This document shows, piece by piece, positions 1-5,676 of a stretch of DNA of 5,739 bases. The notes under the pieces are model-generated. The model did no database searches and had not been told where the DNA came from. It worked only from the letters and a program-made list of their open reading frames with translations. The position numbers and the translations under genes were made by a program. Within the stretch, counting starts at the first letter, position 1. The number at the start of each line of letters is the position of its first letter. The stretch comes from Methanoculleus sp. UBA77 (GTDB lineage Archaea; Halobacteriota; Methanomicrobia; Methanomicrobiales; Methanoculleaceae). The stretch lies in NCBI GenBank assembly GCA_002499455.1, contig DALN01000167.1, forward strand, positions 1,692-7,430. The letters are read 5' to 3'.

Positions 1-324
1 GCAAACGACCTCTGCTACGCCCGCTACGACATCCATCCCGTCAGTCCCGGCCACCTCCTCGTGATACCGTTCCGGCACGTCCCGAGTTACTTCGATACGA
101 CCGACGACGAGCGGATGGCCCTGGCCCGGCTCATCGACGGCTGCAGGGAGCTCACCGATCGTGAACGGCACCCCGACGGCTACAACATCGGCGTCAACGT
201 CGGGGAGGCTGCGGGGCAGAACGTCATGCATGTCCATATCCACTTCATCCCGCGCTACCGCGGGGACGCTCCCGGCGAGCATGAAGGGGGCGTGCGGGGT
301 GTGCTGCCATGCGGGCCGGAGTAG
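1..324 (+). CDS. HIT-family (histidine triad) protein, 5'-truncated by the window edge
   Basis: The frame is open from base 1 and ends at TAG 322-324, giving 107 residues. HIT proteins are usually about 130-150 residues, so perhaps 25-40 N-terminal residues lie outside the window. The diagnostic histidine triad HVHIHFI (H-x-H-x-H) is at 229-249, preceded by the conserved GxNVGxxAGQ-type segment (YNIGVNVGEAAGQNVMH). The N-terminal half shows the typical HPVSPGHLLVIP strand/turn. The family hydrolyses or transfers nucleotides from nucleoside phosphoramidates or dinucleoside polyphosphates, with the middle histidine of the triad as nucleophile; the exact substrate cannot be read here. The C-terminal GGVRGVLP resembles the usual HIT ending, so the 3' end looks natural. 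A GTG at 61 is not the true start, because conserved HIT sequence continues upstream of it. It is separated from echA by 157 bases that include a likely promoter, so it is probably not part of the ech operon. Confidence 0.93.
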   Translation, partial: ANDLCYARYDIHPVSPGHLLVIPFRHVPSYFDTTDDERMALARLIDGCRELTDRERHPDGYNIGVNVGEAAGQNVMHVHIHFIPRYRGDAPGEHEGGVRGVLPCGPE

Positions 325-427
325 AAGCGAAAACGAGCATCTTCGCGGTCTTCCGGCCGGCCACCCCTCCCGGGACCCGGGATGCAGCGGTGCCGGACGT
401 GCGCCGACCGATACCGCCGGGTGCCCA
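325..427. other. Non-coding gap after the HIT gene, with weak hairpins and no clear terminator
   Basis: No convincing gene is seen. Two weak structural signals are present: an inverted repeat GCGAA (327-331) / TTCGC (342-346) just after the HIT stop, and a GC-rich palindrome at 368-382. No T tract follows either one, so neither is a clear archaeal terminator. A frame open across 161-460 is a shadow of the HIT gene running into this gap. Confidence 0.5.
368..382. repeat. 15-base perfect palindrome around a single central A
   Basis: TCCCGGG-A-CCCGGGA is symmetric, and also contains CCCGGG twice in direct orientation, 7 bases apart. As RNA it could fold as a 5-base-pair stem (368-372 with 378-382) and a 5-base loop. 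It lies about 45 bases after the HIT stop and about 60 bases before the promoter candidate of echA. It could be a weak 3' hairpin of the HIT transcript or a protein site; in GC-rich DNA it may also be chance. Confidence 0.35.
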
Positions 428-446
428 TTTAGAATGATTAATTATG
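428..446 (+). promoter_or_regulatory. Candidate archaeal promoter (TATA-like AT-rich patch) for the ech operon
   Basis: In a gap that is otherwise strongly GC-rich, 16 of 19 bases here are A or T, including TTAATTAT (438-445), a loose match to an archaeal TATA box. A transcription start about 25 bases beyond the centre of that box would fall near 465-470, just before the ribosome binding site at 470-474, giving a leader of only about 12-17 bases. An alternative TATA placement at 428-435 would move the start to about 457. No convincing BRE is seen, so the exact box is uncertain, but this is the only promoter-like patch before echA. Confidence 0.5.
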
Positions 447-449
447 TCA

Positions 450-469
450 GTAGGGCATAGTTACCCTAC
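450..469. promoter_or_regulatory. Inverted repeat between promoter candidate and ribosome binding site, possible operator
   Basis: GTAGGG (450-455) and CCCTAC (464-469) form a perfect 6+6 inverted repeat with an 8-base spacer. The site lies directly downstream of the TATA-like patch and over the expected transcription start, where a bound repressor could block the polymerase. No regulator gene is visible in the window. It could also be a small RNA hairpin in the leader, or chance. Confidence 0.4.
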
Positions 470-474
470 GAGGG
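470..474 (+). promoter_or_regulatory. Ribosome binding site that fixes the TTG start of echA
   Basis: GAGGG lies 7 bases before TTG 482. An in-frame TAG at 479-481 touches the TTG, so no upstream in-frame start is possible. Using a later start would remove the first hydrophobic helix of EchA. Confidence 0.75.
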
Positions 475-481
475 ACAATAG

Positions 482-2386
482 TTGCAGACGCTGCTCTTTC
501 TTATACTGTTCCCCATCCTCGTCGCATGTCTTTTGTTGTTCGTGAAGCGGACGGCATTGCGGTACGCGGTGGTCACCCTCTCAGCTCTCGCTATCGGCGG
601 GGCGTCGATATACCTGCTTATGCGGTATGCATTCGAGGGCGCGGTCTACTTTGCCGCGCCGTCGGAGACAGTCAGCCTCGCCATGGTGGCCATCGAGATG
701 GGTCTCGCGCTCTTCATCATCTACATGGGCGCAAAGTTCAGGAACTACCTGGCAATCGTGCTGGCCGTCATCCAGGCGGCGCTGGTGGTCTACCTCGAGA
801 CAACGTTCTCGGGGAACCTTCATGCGGTCAACAACCTCTTCATCGACCAGTTCTCCATCATCATGGCCCTGATCATAGGGCTCATCGGGAGCCTGATCGC
901 GGTGTATGCGGTCAGGTACATGGAGACGTATCACCACCACCACCCGGAGGTGCGTGACCGGCAGAGGATGTTCTTCTTCGTCATCTTCGCCTTCCTCGCC
1001 GCGATGTTCGGCCTGGTCTTCTCCAATAACCTCATGTGGGTCTTCTTCTTCTGGGAAGTCACCACCTTGAGTTCGTTCCTGCTGATCGGCTACTCGGAGA
1101 CCGAGGAGGCGACACGGAACGCCTTCCGCGCCCTGGTGATGAACCTCCTCGGCGGGGTTGCATTCGTCGTCGCGCTCATCTACCTCGCGGCAAACGAGGC
1201 GACGAGCGGGGGCATCGAGCTCTCCAGCGTACTCGCCTCGGGAGACACGGCAGTCGTCCTGATCCCGGCCGTCCTGATCGGGTTTGCCGGTATCACGAAG
1301 GCAGCACTGATGCCCTTCTCCTCCTGGCTCCTCGGCGCGATGGTGGCCCCGACCCCGGTCTCGGCCCTGCTCCACTCGAGCACCATGGTCAAGGCCGGTG
1401 TCTACATCCTGGTCCGGTTCTCGCCGGTCTTTGCCGGGACATTCGCCGGGTTCTCCATCGGCCTCGTCGGTGCCGTGACCTTCGTCGTCGCGTCTGCGAT
1501 CGCAATATCGCAGAGCAACGCAAAATCGGTCCTTGCCTACTCGACGATAGCAAACCTTGGCCTGATAGCCGCCTGTGCCGGGGTCGGGACCTACATGCTC
1601 GTCTGGGCCGCGATCCTCCTGATCATCTTCCACGCCGTCGCGAAGTCGCTCCTCTTCCTCGGCACCGGGGCGATCGAGCACCGGATCGGCAGCCGGGATA
1701 TCGAGGATATGGAAGGACTGATCGTCCGGATGCCCATGATGGCGGTCATGATGTTCATCGGGATCGCCGGCATGTTCCTTGCGCCGTTCGGTATGCTGAT
1801 CTCCAAGTGGGCGGCCATCGAGGCGTTCGTCCAGGCCCCCTTCGGCCTGGTCTTCATCGCCATCCTCGCTTACGGGAGCGCTGTTACGGTCTTTTTCTGG
1901 GCAAAGTGGATGGGTAAACTCGTCACGGTCACCCGGAACCAGGAGAAGGTCGAGAAAGGGTTCTTCCAGGAACCCTGGGCTCCCCTCTACATCATCACCG
2001 GCCTTGTGATAGCAACCGTCCTCCTCTTCCCGGTCATCTCCTCGATGCTGATCGAGCCCTACGTGCTTGCGATCTATGGGGCTACGGCGCGCCTCGGAGA
2101 GGCAAACGTCGCGATCATGCTCCTGATGATGGCCCTCCTGCTGATTCTCCCGGTATCATTCCTCCTCTTTAAGAGGAGCGCAAAACGCCTCCCGGCCTAC
2201 ATGGGCGGGAGGACCTCAACGCCGGACCTGCACTTCGCAGGCTCCCTCGGCCTGACCCGGGAGGCCCAGACGCGGAACTACTACCTGAACGAGTACTTCG
2301 GTGAGGCGAAACTCTTCCTCCCCGGAGCAGTGGTCTGCGCCGTTCTCATCCTTGCATCGTGGGTCCTTGCGGGGGTGGCTCTATGA
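482..2386 (+). CDS. echA: Ech energy-converting hydrogenase subunit A (NuoL-like, antiporter-type membrane subunit)
   Basis: This 634-residue, highly hydrophobic protein has roughly 14-16 membrane helices and matches the usual EchA length. It belongs to the NuoL/MrpA-type antiporter family and forms the ion-translocating membrane arm. The central antiporter domain covers about residues 130-450. Charged residues expected in the ion path are visible: E192 in FFFWEVTTLSSF, K273 in TKAALMPFSSWL, K304 in STMVKAGVY, K348 in NAKSVLAYSTI, H384 and K388 in FHAVAKSLLF, and K442 in LISKWAAIEAF. A run of four histidines (151-154) sits in a loop after an early helix. The C-terminal part ends in another hydrophobic helix (about 613-633). 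The start is TTG at 482, with GAGGG 7 bases upstream and an in-frame stop immediately before it. The end overlaps echB by 4 bases (ATGA). The family assignment is firm; whether H+ or Na+ is moved cannot be read here. Confidence 0.96.
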   Translation: MQTLLFLILFPILVACLLLFVKRTALRYAVVTLSALAIGGASIYLLMRYAFEGAVYFAAPSETVSLAMVAIEMGLALFIIYMGAKFRNYLAIVLAVIQAALVVYLETTFSGNLHAVNNLFIDQFSIIMALIIGLIGSLIAVYAVRYMETYHHHHPEVRDRQRMFFFVIFAFLAAMFGLVFSNNLMWVFFFWEVTTLSSFLLIGYSETEEATRNAFRALVMNLLGGVAFVVALIYLAANEATSGGIELSSVLASGDTAVVLIPAVLIGFAGITKAALMPFSSWLLGAMVAPTPVSALLHSSTMVKAGVYILVRFSPVFAGTFAGFSIGLVGAVTFVVASAIAISQSNAKSVLAYSTIANLGLIAACAGVGTYMLVWAAILLIIFHAVAKSLLFLGTGAIEHRIGSRDIEDMEGLIVRMPMMAVMMFIGIAGMFLAPFGMLISKWAAIEAFVQAPFGLVFIAILAYGSAVTVFFWAKWMGKLVTVTRNQEKVEKGFFQEPWAPLYIITGLVIATVLLFPVISSMLIEPYVLAIYGATARLGEANVAIMLLMMALLLILPVSFLLFKRSAKRLPAYMGGRTSTPDLHFAGSLGLTREAQTRNYYLNEYFGEAKLFLPGAVVCAVLILASWVLAGVAL

Positions 2387-3252
2387 CCTGGACCTGGCTT
2401 ATCGGGGCAGTTCTCTTCCTCATCCTCGCGCCCCTCGCCGGCGGCCTCATCGCAGGAATCGACCGGAAGATCACCGCGCGGATGCAGGGGAGGGTCGGAC
2501 CACCGCTCCTGCAGCCCTTCTACGATGTGGGCAAGCTCTTCGAGAAGGAGCGGGTCGTCGTCACCACGGCGCAGAACTTCTACGTCCTCGCCTACCTGAT
2601 CTTCATCGCCCTCTCCGGCGCTCTCTTCTTCGCGGGAGGGGACCTCTTACTGATCGTCTTTGCCTTCACGCTCGCGCACGTCTTCCTGGTGCTCGGCGCC
2701 TACGCGGCCCACTCGCCCTACAGCCACATCGGGGCCGAGCGTGAACTGATCCAGCTGATGGCGTATGAACCGATGATCATCCTTGCGGCTGTCGGGCTCT
2801 ATATGGTCACGAACAGCTTCTTCGTCGCCGATATCGCGACGACGGCGATCCCGATCATCCTCTACCTCCCGGGCGTCTTCCTGGGCTTCGTGACCATCCT
2901 CACGATCAAGCTGAGAAAGTCCCCCTTCGACATCTCGACGTCGCATCACGCGCACCAGGAGATCGTCAAGGGCATCACGACGGAGTTCTCGGGTTCAACG
3001 CTCGCCCAGGTCGAGATCGCCCACTGGTATGAGAACGTCTTCCTCCTCGGGTTCGTCTACCTCTTCTTCGCCTGGAACCCCATAATCGGGATCATCGCGG
3101 TCGCGGTGACGTACTTCGCAGAGATCTTCGTCGACAACGTCACGGCACGGGTGCGGTGGCAGGCGGCACTGAAGAGCGGATGGGTCGTGGCAGGAGCCCT
3201 CGGGATCCTGAACCTGGCGATCCTCTCCTATATGATGACTGGAGGTGCATGA
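2383..3252 (+). CDS. echB: Ech energy-converting hydrogenase subunit B (NuoH-like membrane subunit)
   Basis: The product is 289 residues with about 7-8 membrane helices, and belongs to the NuoH/HycD/EchB family. This subunit anchors the hydrogenase core to the membrane and joins it to the EchA arm. Family signatures are clear: the cytoplasmic loop GRVGPPLLQPFYDVGKLFEK (residues 36-55), the GAERELIQLMAYEP segment near residue 120, and the acidic loop with SPFDIS (D183), HQEIVKG (E193) and TEFSG (E201), matching the NuoH loop that faces the quinone/cluster interface in complex I. ATG 2383 is chosen because it overlaps the echA stop as ATGA and has a G-rich ribosome binding site (GGGGGTGG, 2371-2378) 4 bases upstream. 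A GTG at 2359 would add 8 residues but lacks that support. The end overlaps echC by 4 bases if the first echC ATG is used. Confidence 0.96.
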   Translation: MTWTWLIGAVLFLILAPLAGGLIAGIDRKITARMQGRVGPPLLQPFYDVGKLFEKERVVVTTAQNFYVLAYLIFIALSGALFFAGGDLLLIVFAFTLAHVFLVLGAYAAHSPYSHIGAERELIQLMAYEPMIILAAVGLYMVTNSFFVADIATTAIPIILYLPGVFLGFVTILTIKLRKSPFDISTSHHAHQEIVKGITTEFSGSTLAQVEIAHWYENVFLLGFVYLFFAWNPIIGIIAVAVTYFAEIFVDNVTARVRWQAALKSGWVVAGALGILNLAILSYMMTGGA

Positions 3253-3734
3253 GTAGTATGGCATTCCTGAAGCGATCACCATGGATCCTTCACTACGATG
3301 CGTCCAGCTGCAACGGGTGCGACATCGAGGTGCTTGCATGCTTAACACCGCTCTACGACGTGGAGCGGTTCGGCATCATCAACACGGGAAACCCGAAACA
3401 CGCTGATGTATTCCTGATCACCGGCGGGATCAACGAGCAGAACCGGGAGGTGGTTAAAAACATCTACGAGCAGATGCCGGAGCCGAAAGTCGTCGTCGCG
3501 ATCGGTGTCTGCGCCGCGTCCGGCGGCATATTCCGGGAGTGCTACAACATCGTGGGCGGCGTCGACAAAGTTATCCCCGTCGACGTCTATGTTCCGGGAT
3601 GCGCGGCAAGGCCGGAGATGATCATCGACGGCGTTGTAACGGCGCTCGGGATTCTCGAGGAGAAGCGGGAGAAGATGGCCGGCGCAGCGCAGACCAAAGA
3701 GAGCGCACGGCGTGCGGCAGGTGAGAGCACATGA
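3249..3734 (+). CDS. echC: Ech hydrogenase small subunit C (NuoB-like, proximal [4Fe-4S] cluster)
   Basis: This is a 161-residue soluble protein of the NuoB / group 4 [NiFe]-hydrogenase small-subunit family. It carries the [4Fe-4S] cluster nearest the NiFe site and passes electrons between EchE and EchF. The four expected ligands are visible: C21 and C24 in SSCNGCDIE, C88 in GVCAASGG and C118 in PGCAARPE. Like other Ech small subunits it lacks the extra C-terminal clusters of uptake hydrogenases. C31 and C98 are further cysteines outside the ligand pattern. The tail from about residue 135 is charged and Ala-rich. The start is uncertain by three residues: ATG 3249 overlaps the echB stop as ATGA but sits only 3 bases after GGAGG (3241-3245), while ATG 3258 sits 12 bases after it. 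I chose 3249 because the same overlap recurs in this operon. The end overlaps echD by 4 bases (ATGA). Confidence 0.95.
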   Translation: MSSMAFLKRSPWILHYDASSCNGCDIEVLACLTPLYDVERFGIINTGNPKHADVFLITGGINEQNREVVKNIYEQMPEPKVVVAIGVCAASGGIFRECYNIVGGVDKVIPVDVYVPGCAARPEMIIDGVVTALGILEEKREKMAGAAQTKESARRAAGEST

Positions 3735-4111
3735 CGGTCAACGAAGAGCAGACAACCATCAGCGTCGCCCTGGAGGATCTCACGCGCGAGGTCGAGGCAC
3801 TCCATGCCGGCGGGTACCGCCTGGTCCAGATAGGGTGCACGGACATCGGCGGGGCGTACGAGATCAATTACTCGTTCGATAAGGACTACCAGTACCGGAA
3901 CCTCCGCCTGACAGTCGGTCCCGATATAGAGGTCCCGAGCATCTCCGGGATCTACTGGGGAGCGTTCGTCTACGAGAACGAGATGCACGATCTCTTCGGG
4001 ATTCCGGTCACCGGGATCAACATCGACTTCAAAGGGACGTTCATCCGGACGGCACAGAAGTATCCGTTCAGCGTCACGCGAAGGGGGGGTGACCCATGCC
4101 GGAACGCATAG
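3731..4111 (+). CDS. echD: Ech hydrogenase subunit D (NuoC-like)
   Basis: This 126-residue soluble protein is similar to the NuoC / 30-kDa complex I subunit, in the short form typical of EchD. It has no cofactor ligands; its role is structural, linking the EchC/EchE core with the rest of the peripheral arm. The family signature is AFVYENEMHDLFGI (residues 78-91), matching the NuoC pattern of acidic residues followed by DLFGI. The N-terminal half (about 10-65) has the expected alternating strand pattern. ATG 3731 overlaps the echC stop as ATGA and has GGTGA (3720-3724) 6 bases upstream. The last 16 bases overlap the start of echE, and the echE ribosome binding site lies inside codons near the echD C-terminus, which suggests coupled translation. 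The function of EchD within the complex is known mainly by analogy with NuoC. Confidence 0.93.
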   Translation: MTVNEEQTTISVALEDLTREVEALHAGGYRLVQIGCTDIGGAYEINYSFDKDYQYRNLRLTVGPDIEVPSISGIYWGAFVYENEMHDLFGIPVTGINIDFKGTFIRTAQKYPFSVTRRGGDPCRNA

Positions 4112-5175
4112 TCGTGCCGTTCGGGCCTCAACACCCGGTGCTGCCGGAGCCGATCCACCTCGACCTTGTCCTCGAGGACGAGAAGGTCGTGGACGTGATC
4201 CCCTCCATCGGCTACATCCACCGCGGACTTGAACAGCTCGTGCAGAAGCGCGAGTTCACCGAGTATGTCTATGTGGCGGAACGGATCTGCGGCATCTGCA
4301 GTTTCATGCACGCGCTCTGCTACTGCCAGGGCGTCGAGCATATCATGGGCATCGAGGTCCCCGACCGGGCGAAGTATCTCCGGACGATCTGGTCGGAGTG
4401 CTCGCGTCTCCACTCGCACCTCCTCTGGCTCGGCCTCTTTGCCGACGGGATGGGATTCGAGAACCTCTTCATGCGGTCCTGGCAGCTCCGGGAGAGCGTG
4501 CTCGACGTGCTCGAGGACACCACCGGCGGCCGGGTCATCCAGGGCACCTGCAAGGTCGGCGGGGTCAGGCGCGACATCGAGAAGGGGAAACTCGACGAGA
4601 TGCACCGTGCGCTCGATCCCTTCGAGGAGAAGTGCCGGGAGATCGGCGACGTTTTCCTGAACGACGACACGGTGAAGTACCGTCTCCAGGGCCTCTCGGT
4701 CCTCTCGAAGGACGAGGCTTACGCCCTCGGTGCGGTCGGCCCGACCGCGAGAGCGAGCGGGGTCCCGATGGACCACCGCGAGACGGGCTACGCCGCGTAT
4801 GGCGACCTCGGTTTCAAACCGGTCGTCGAGACCGCCGGGGACTGCTACGCCCGGTGCGCTGTGCGGGTCAAGGAGGTCTACGCCTCCATCGACCTGATCC
4901 GGCGGGCTATCGAGCAGATACCCGAAGGCCCCCTCGACGTCAAGGTCAAGGGAACGCCCGACGGCGAGTACTTCTCCCGCGTTGAGCAGCCGCGGGGCGA
5001 GGTCATCCACTACCTCCGGGGCGACGGAACAAAGCATCTTGCACGGGCCCGGATACGGACGCCGACCCTCGCGAACATCCCGCCGCTGGTGAAGATGCTC
5101 CCCGGCGCCCAGCTCGCCGATGTCCCGGTCGTCGTCCTCTCGATCGACCCCTGCATCAGCTGCACGGAGAGGTGA
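4096..5175 (+). CDS. echE: Ech hydrogenase large subunit E (NiFe active site, NuoD-like)
   Basis: The product is 359 residues, the usual size of group 4 [NiFe]-hydrogenase large subunits, and carries the site that oxidises H2 or reduces protons. The four nickel-binding cysteines are present: C65 and C68 in ERICGICSFMHA (N-terminal RxCGxC motif), and C353 and C356 in DPCISC at the C-terminus. Their presence separates this protein from NuoD or FpoD, which lost them. The N-terminal FGPQHPVLPEPIHL and IGYIHRGLEQL (about 9-48) are shared with NuoD. The protein ends three residues after the last cysteine (TER), so it has no C-terminal extension of the sort removed by a maturation endopeptidase in many [NiFe] hydrogenases. 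ATG 4096 lies 3 bases after GGGGTGA (4086-4092). The gene overlaps echD by 16 bases and ends 5 bases before echF. Confidence 0.97.
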   Translation: MPERIVVPFGPQHPVLPEPIHLDLVLEDEKVVDVIPSIGYIHRGLEQLVQKREFTEYVYVAERICGICSFMHALCYCQGVEHIMGIEVPDRAKYLRTIWSECSRLHSHLLWLGLFADGMGFENLFMRSWQLRESVLDVLEDTTGGRVIQGTCKVGGVRRDIEKGKLDEMHRALDPFEEKCREIGDVFLNDDTVKYRLQGLSVLSKDEAYALGAVGPTARASGVPMDHRETGYAAYGDLGFKPVVETAGDCYARCAVRVKEVYASIDLIRRAIEQIPEGPLDVKVKGTPDGEYFSRVEQPRGEVIHYLRGDGTKHLARARIRTPTLANIPPLVKMLPGAQLADVPVVVLSIDPCISCTER

Positions 5176-5180
5176 GAAGG

Positions 5181-5576
5181 ATGAGCATATTTCAGATGAC
5201 AAGGACGGTTATCCGGAACCTCACGGGCGGGCCGGCCACCCGGCAGTATCCGGCGGTCCCGGCGCGGACGAGCGCCCTCACCCGGGGGCACGTCGCCTTC
5301 GACCCGTCCACCTGCCGCTCCTGCGGCCTCTGCTCGCGGCGGTGCCCGTGCGTGGCGATCCGCCTCGACAAGGAGGCAAAGGTCTGGGAGATCGACCGGA
5401 TGCGTTGCATCGCCTGTGGAGACTGCGTCGAGGGCTGCCCGTTCGGGAGCCTCACGATGGAGCAGACATACCTCCCGCCGGTGGTGGAGCAGCGCGCGGC
5501 GGAGCGCTACACCATCACCTACGTGAAGCCCGAGAAGCCGGCGAAGAAGCCGGCCGAAGAGGGCGCGGGCGCGTAA
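5181..5576 (+). CDS. echF: Ech hydrogenase subunit F (2x[4Fe-4S] polyferredoxin-like, NuoI-like)
   Basis: This 131-residue protein has two ferredoxin-type [4Fe-4S] motifs: C45, C48, C51 and C55-P, then C76, C79, C82 and C86-P. It is the electron entry/exit subunit, linking soluble ferredoxin to the EchC cluster. The N-terminal segment (MTRTVIRNLTGGPATRQYP, about 6-24) resembles the amphipathic membrane-contact helix and the KPAT-x-x-YP motif of NuoI-like proteins. An extra cysteine, C57, follows the first motif directly (CPCVAI). The C-terminal 20 or so residues are rich in Lys, Pro, Ala and Glu and probably disordered. ATG 5181 is chosen because GAGGTGA (5169-5175) lies 5 bases upstream; a GTG at 5172 overlapping the echE stop would add three residues but would lose that ribosome binding site. 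It is the last gene of the operon, followed by a terminator. Confidence 0.96.
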   Translation: MSIFQMTRTVIRNLTGGPATRQYPAVPARTSALTRGHVAFDPSTCRSCGLCSRRCPCVAIRLDKEAKVWEIDRMRCIACGDCVEGCPFGSLTMEQTYLPPVVEQRAAERYTITYVKPEKPAKKPAEEGAGA

Positions 5577-5583
5577 GGAGGAG
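5577..5583 (+). other. Orphan ribosome-binding-like sequence directly after the echF stop
   Basis: GGAGGAG begins at the base after the echF TAA. No ATG, GTG or TTG lies at a normal distance downstream; the nearest, GTG 5605, is about 21 bases away and opens a 19-codon frame that runs through the T tracts of the terminator. It is probably chance in G-rich DNA or a relic of a lost downstream gene. Confidence 0.25.
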
Positions 5584-5585
5584 AG

Positions 5586-5631
5586 CCGGGGGGGCAGAGC
5601 CCCGGTGAGACCTTTTTTTGAACATCTTTTT
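5586..5631 (+). terminator. Terminator of the ech operon: GC hairpin followed by two T tracts
   Basis: GGGGC (5591-5595) pairs with GCCCC (5599-5603) around an AGA loop, and CC (5586-5587) can add pairs with GG (5604-5605) across a bulge of three Gs. The hairpin is followed by seven Ts (5613-5619) and then five Ts (5627-5631). In archaea the T tracts are the main termination signal, and the hairpin may protect the 3' end. The position 10-55 bases after the echF stop fits the end of the operon. Confidence 0.75.
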
Positions 5632-5676
5632 GTTGTAGATACCTCACGCGAGAGCTTACGATGACGAAGAGACTCC

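Noticed and set aside
161..460. Plus-strand frame of 99 residues spanning the HIT gene end and the gap
   Set aside because: It is the +1 shadow of the HIT gene, rich in Ser, Thr and Arg, and continues into the gap only by chance.
581..1681. Minus-strand open frame (366 residues) opposite echA
   Set aside because: The composition is extremely rich in Asp, Glu and Arg, the antisense shadow of a hydrophobic membrane protein, and echA on the plus strand is unambiguous.
1036..1917. Plus-strand frame (293 residues) inside echA
   Set aside because: It is rich in Arg, Pro and Gly, overlaps the conserved antiporter core of EchA in another frame and has no domain signature.
3970..5202. Long minus-strand open frame (410 residues) opposite echD/echE
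   Set aside because: It is a product of high GC and of G/C-ending codons on the plus strand. Its translation is dominated by Asp, Glu, Arg, Val and Leu without any recognisable domain, while the plus strand carries clear NiFe motifs.
482..5576. Alternative reading of the cluster as complex I / F420H2 dehydrogenase or CO-induced hydrogenase
   Set aside because: EchE keeps all four Ni-binding cysteines, which NuoD and FpoD lack. The NuoL-like subunit is 634 residues, not the very large CooM form, and the ferredoxin subunit is last rather than in the middle.
5605..5664. Small frame from GTG 5605 (19 codons) after echF
   Set aside because: The ribosome-binding-like GGAGGAG is about 21 bases away and the frame runs through the terminator T tracts, so translation is unlikely.
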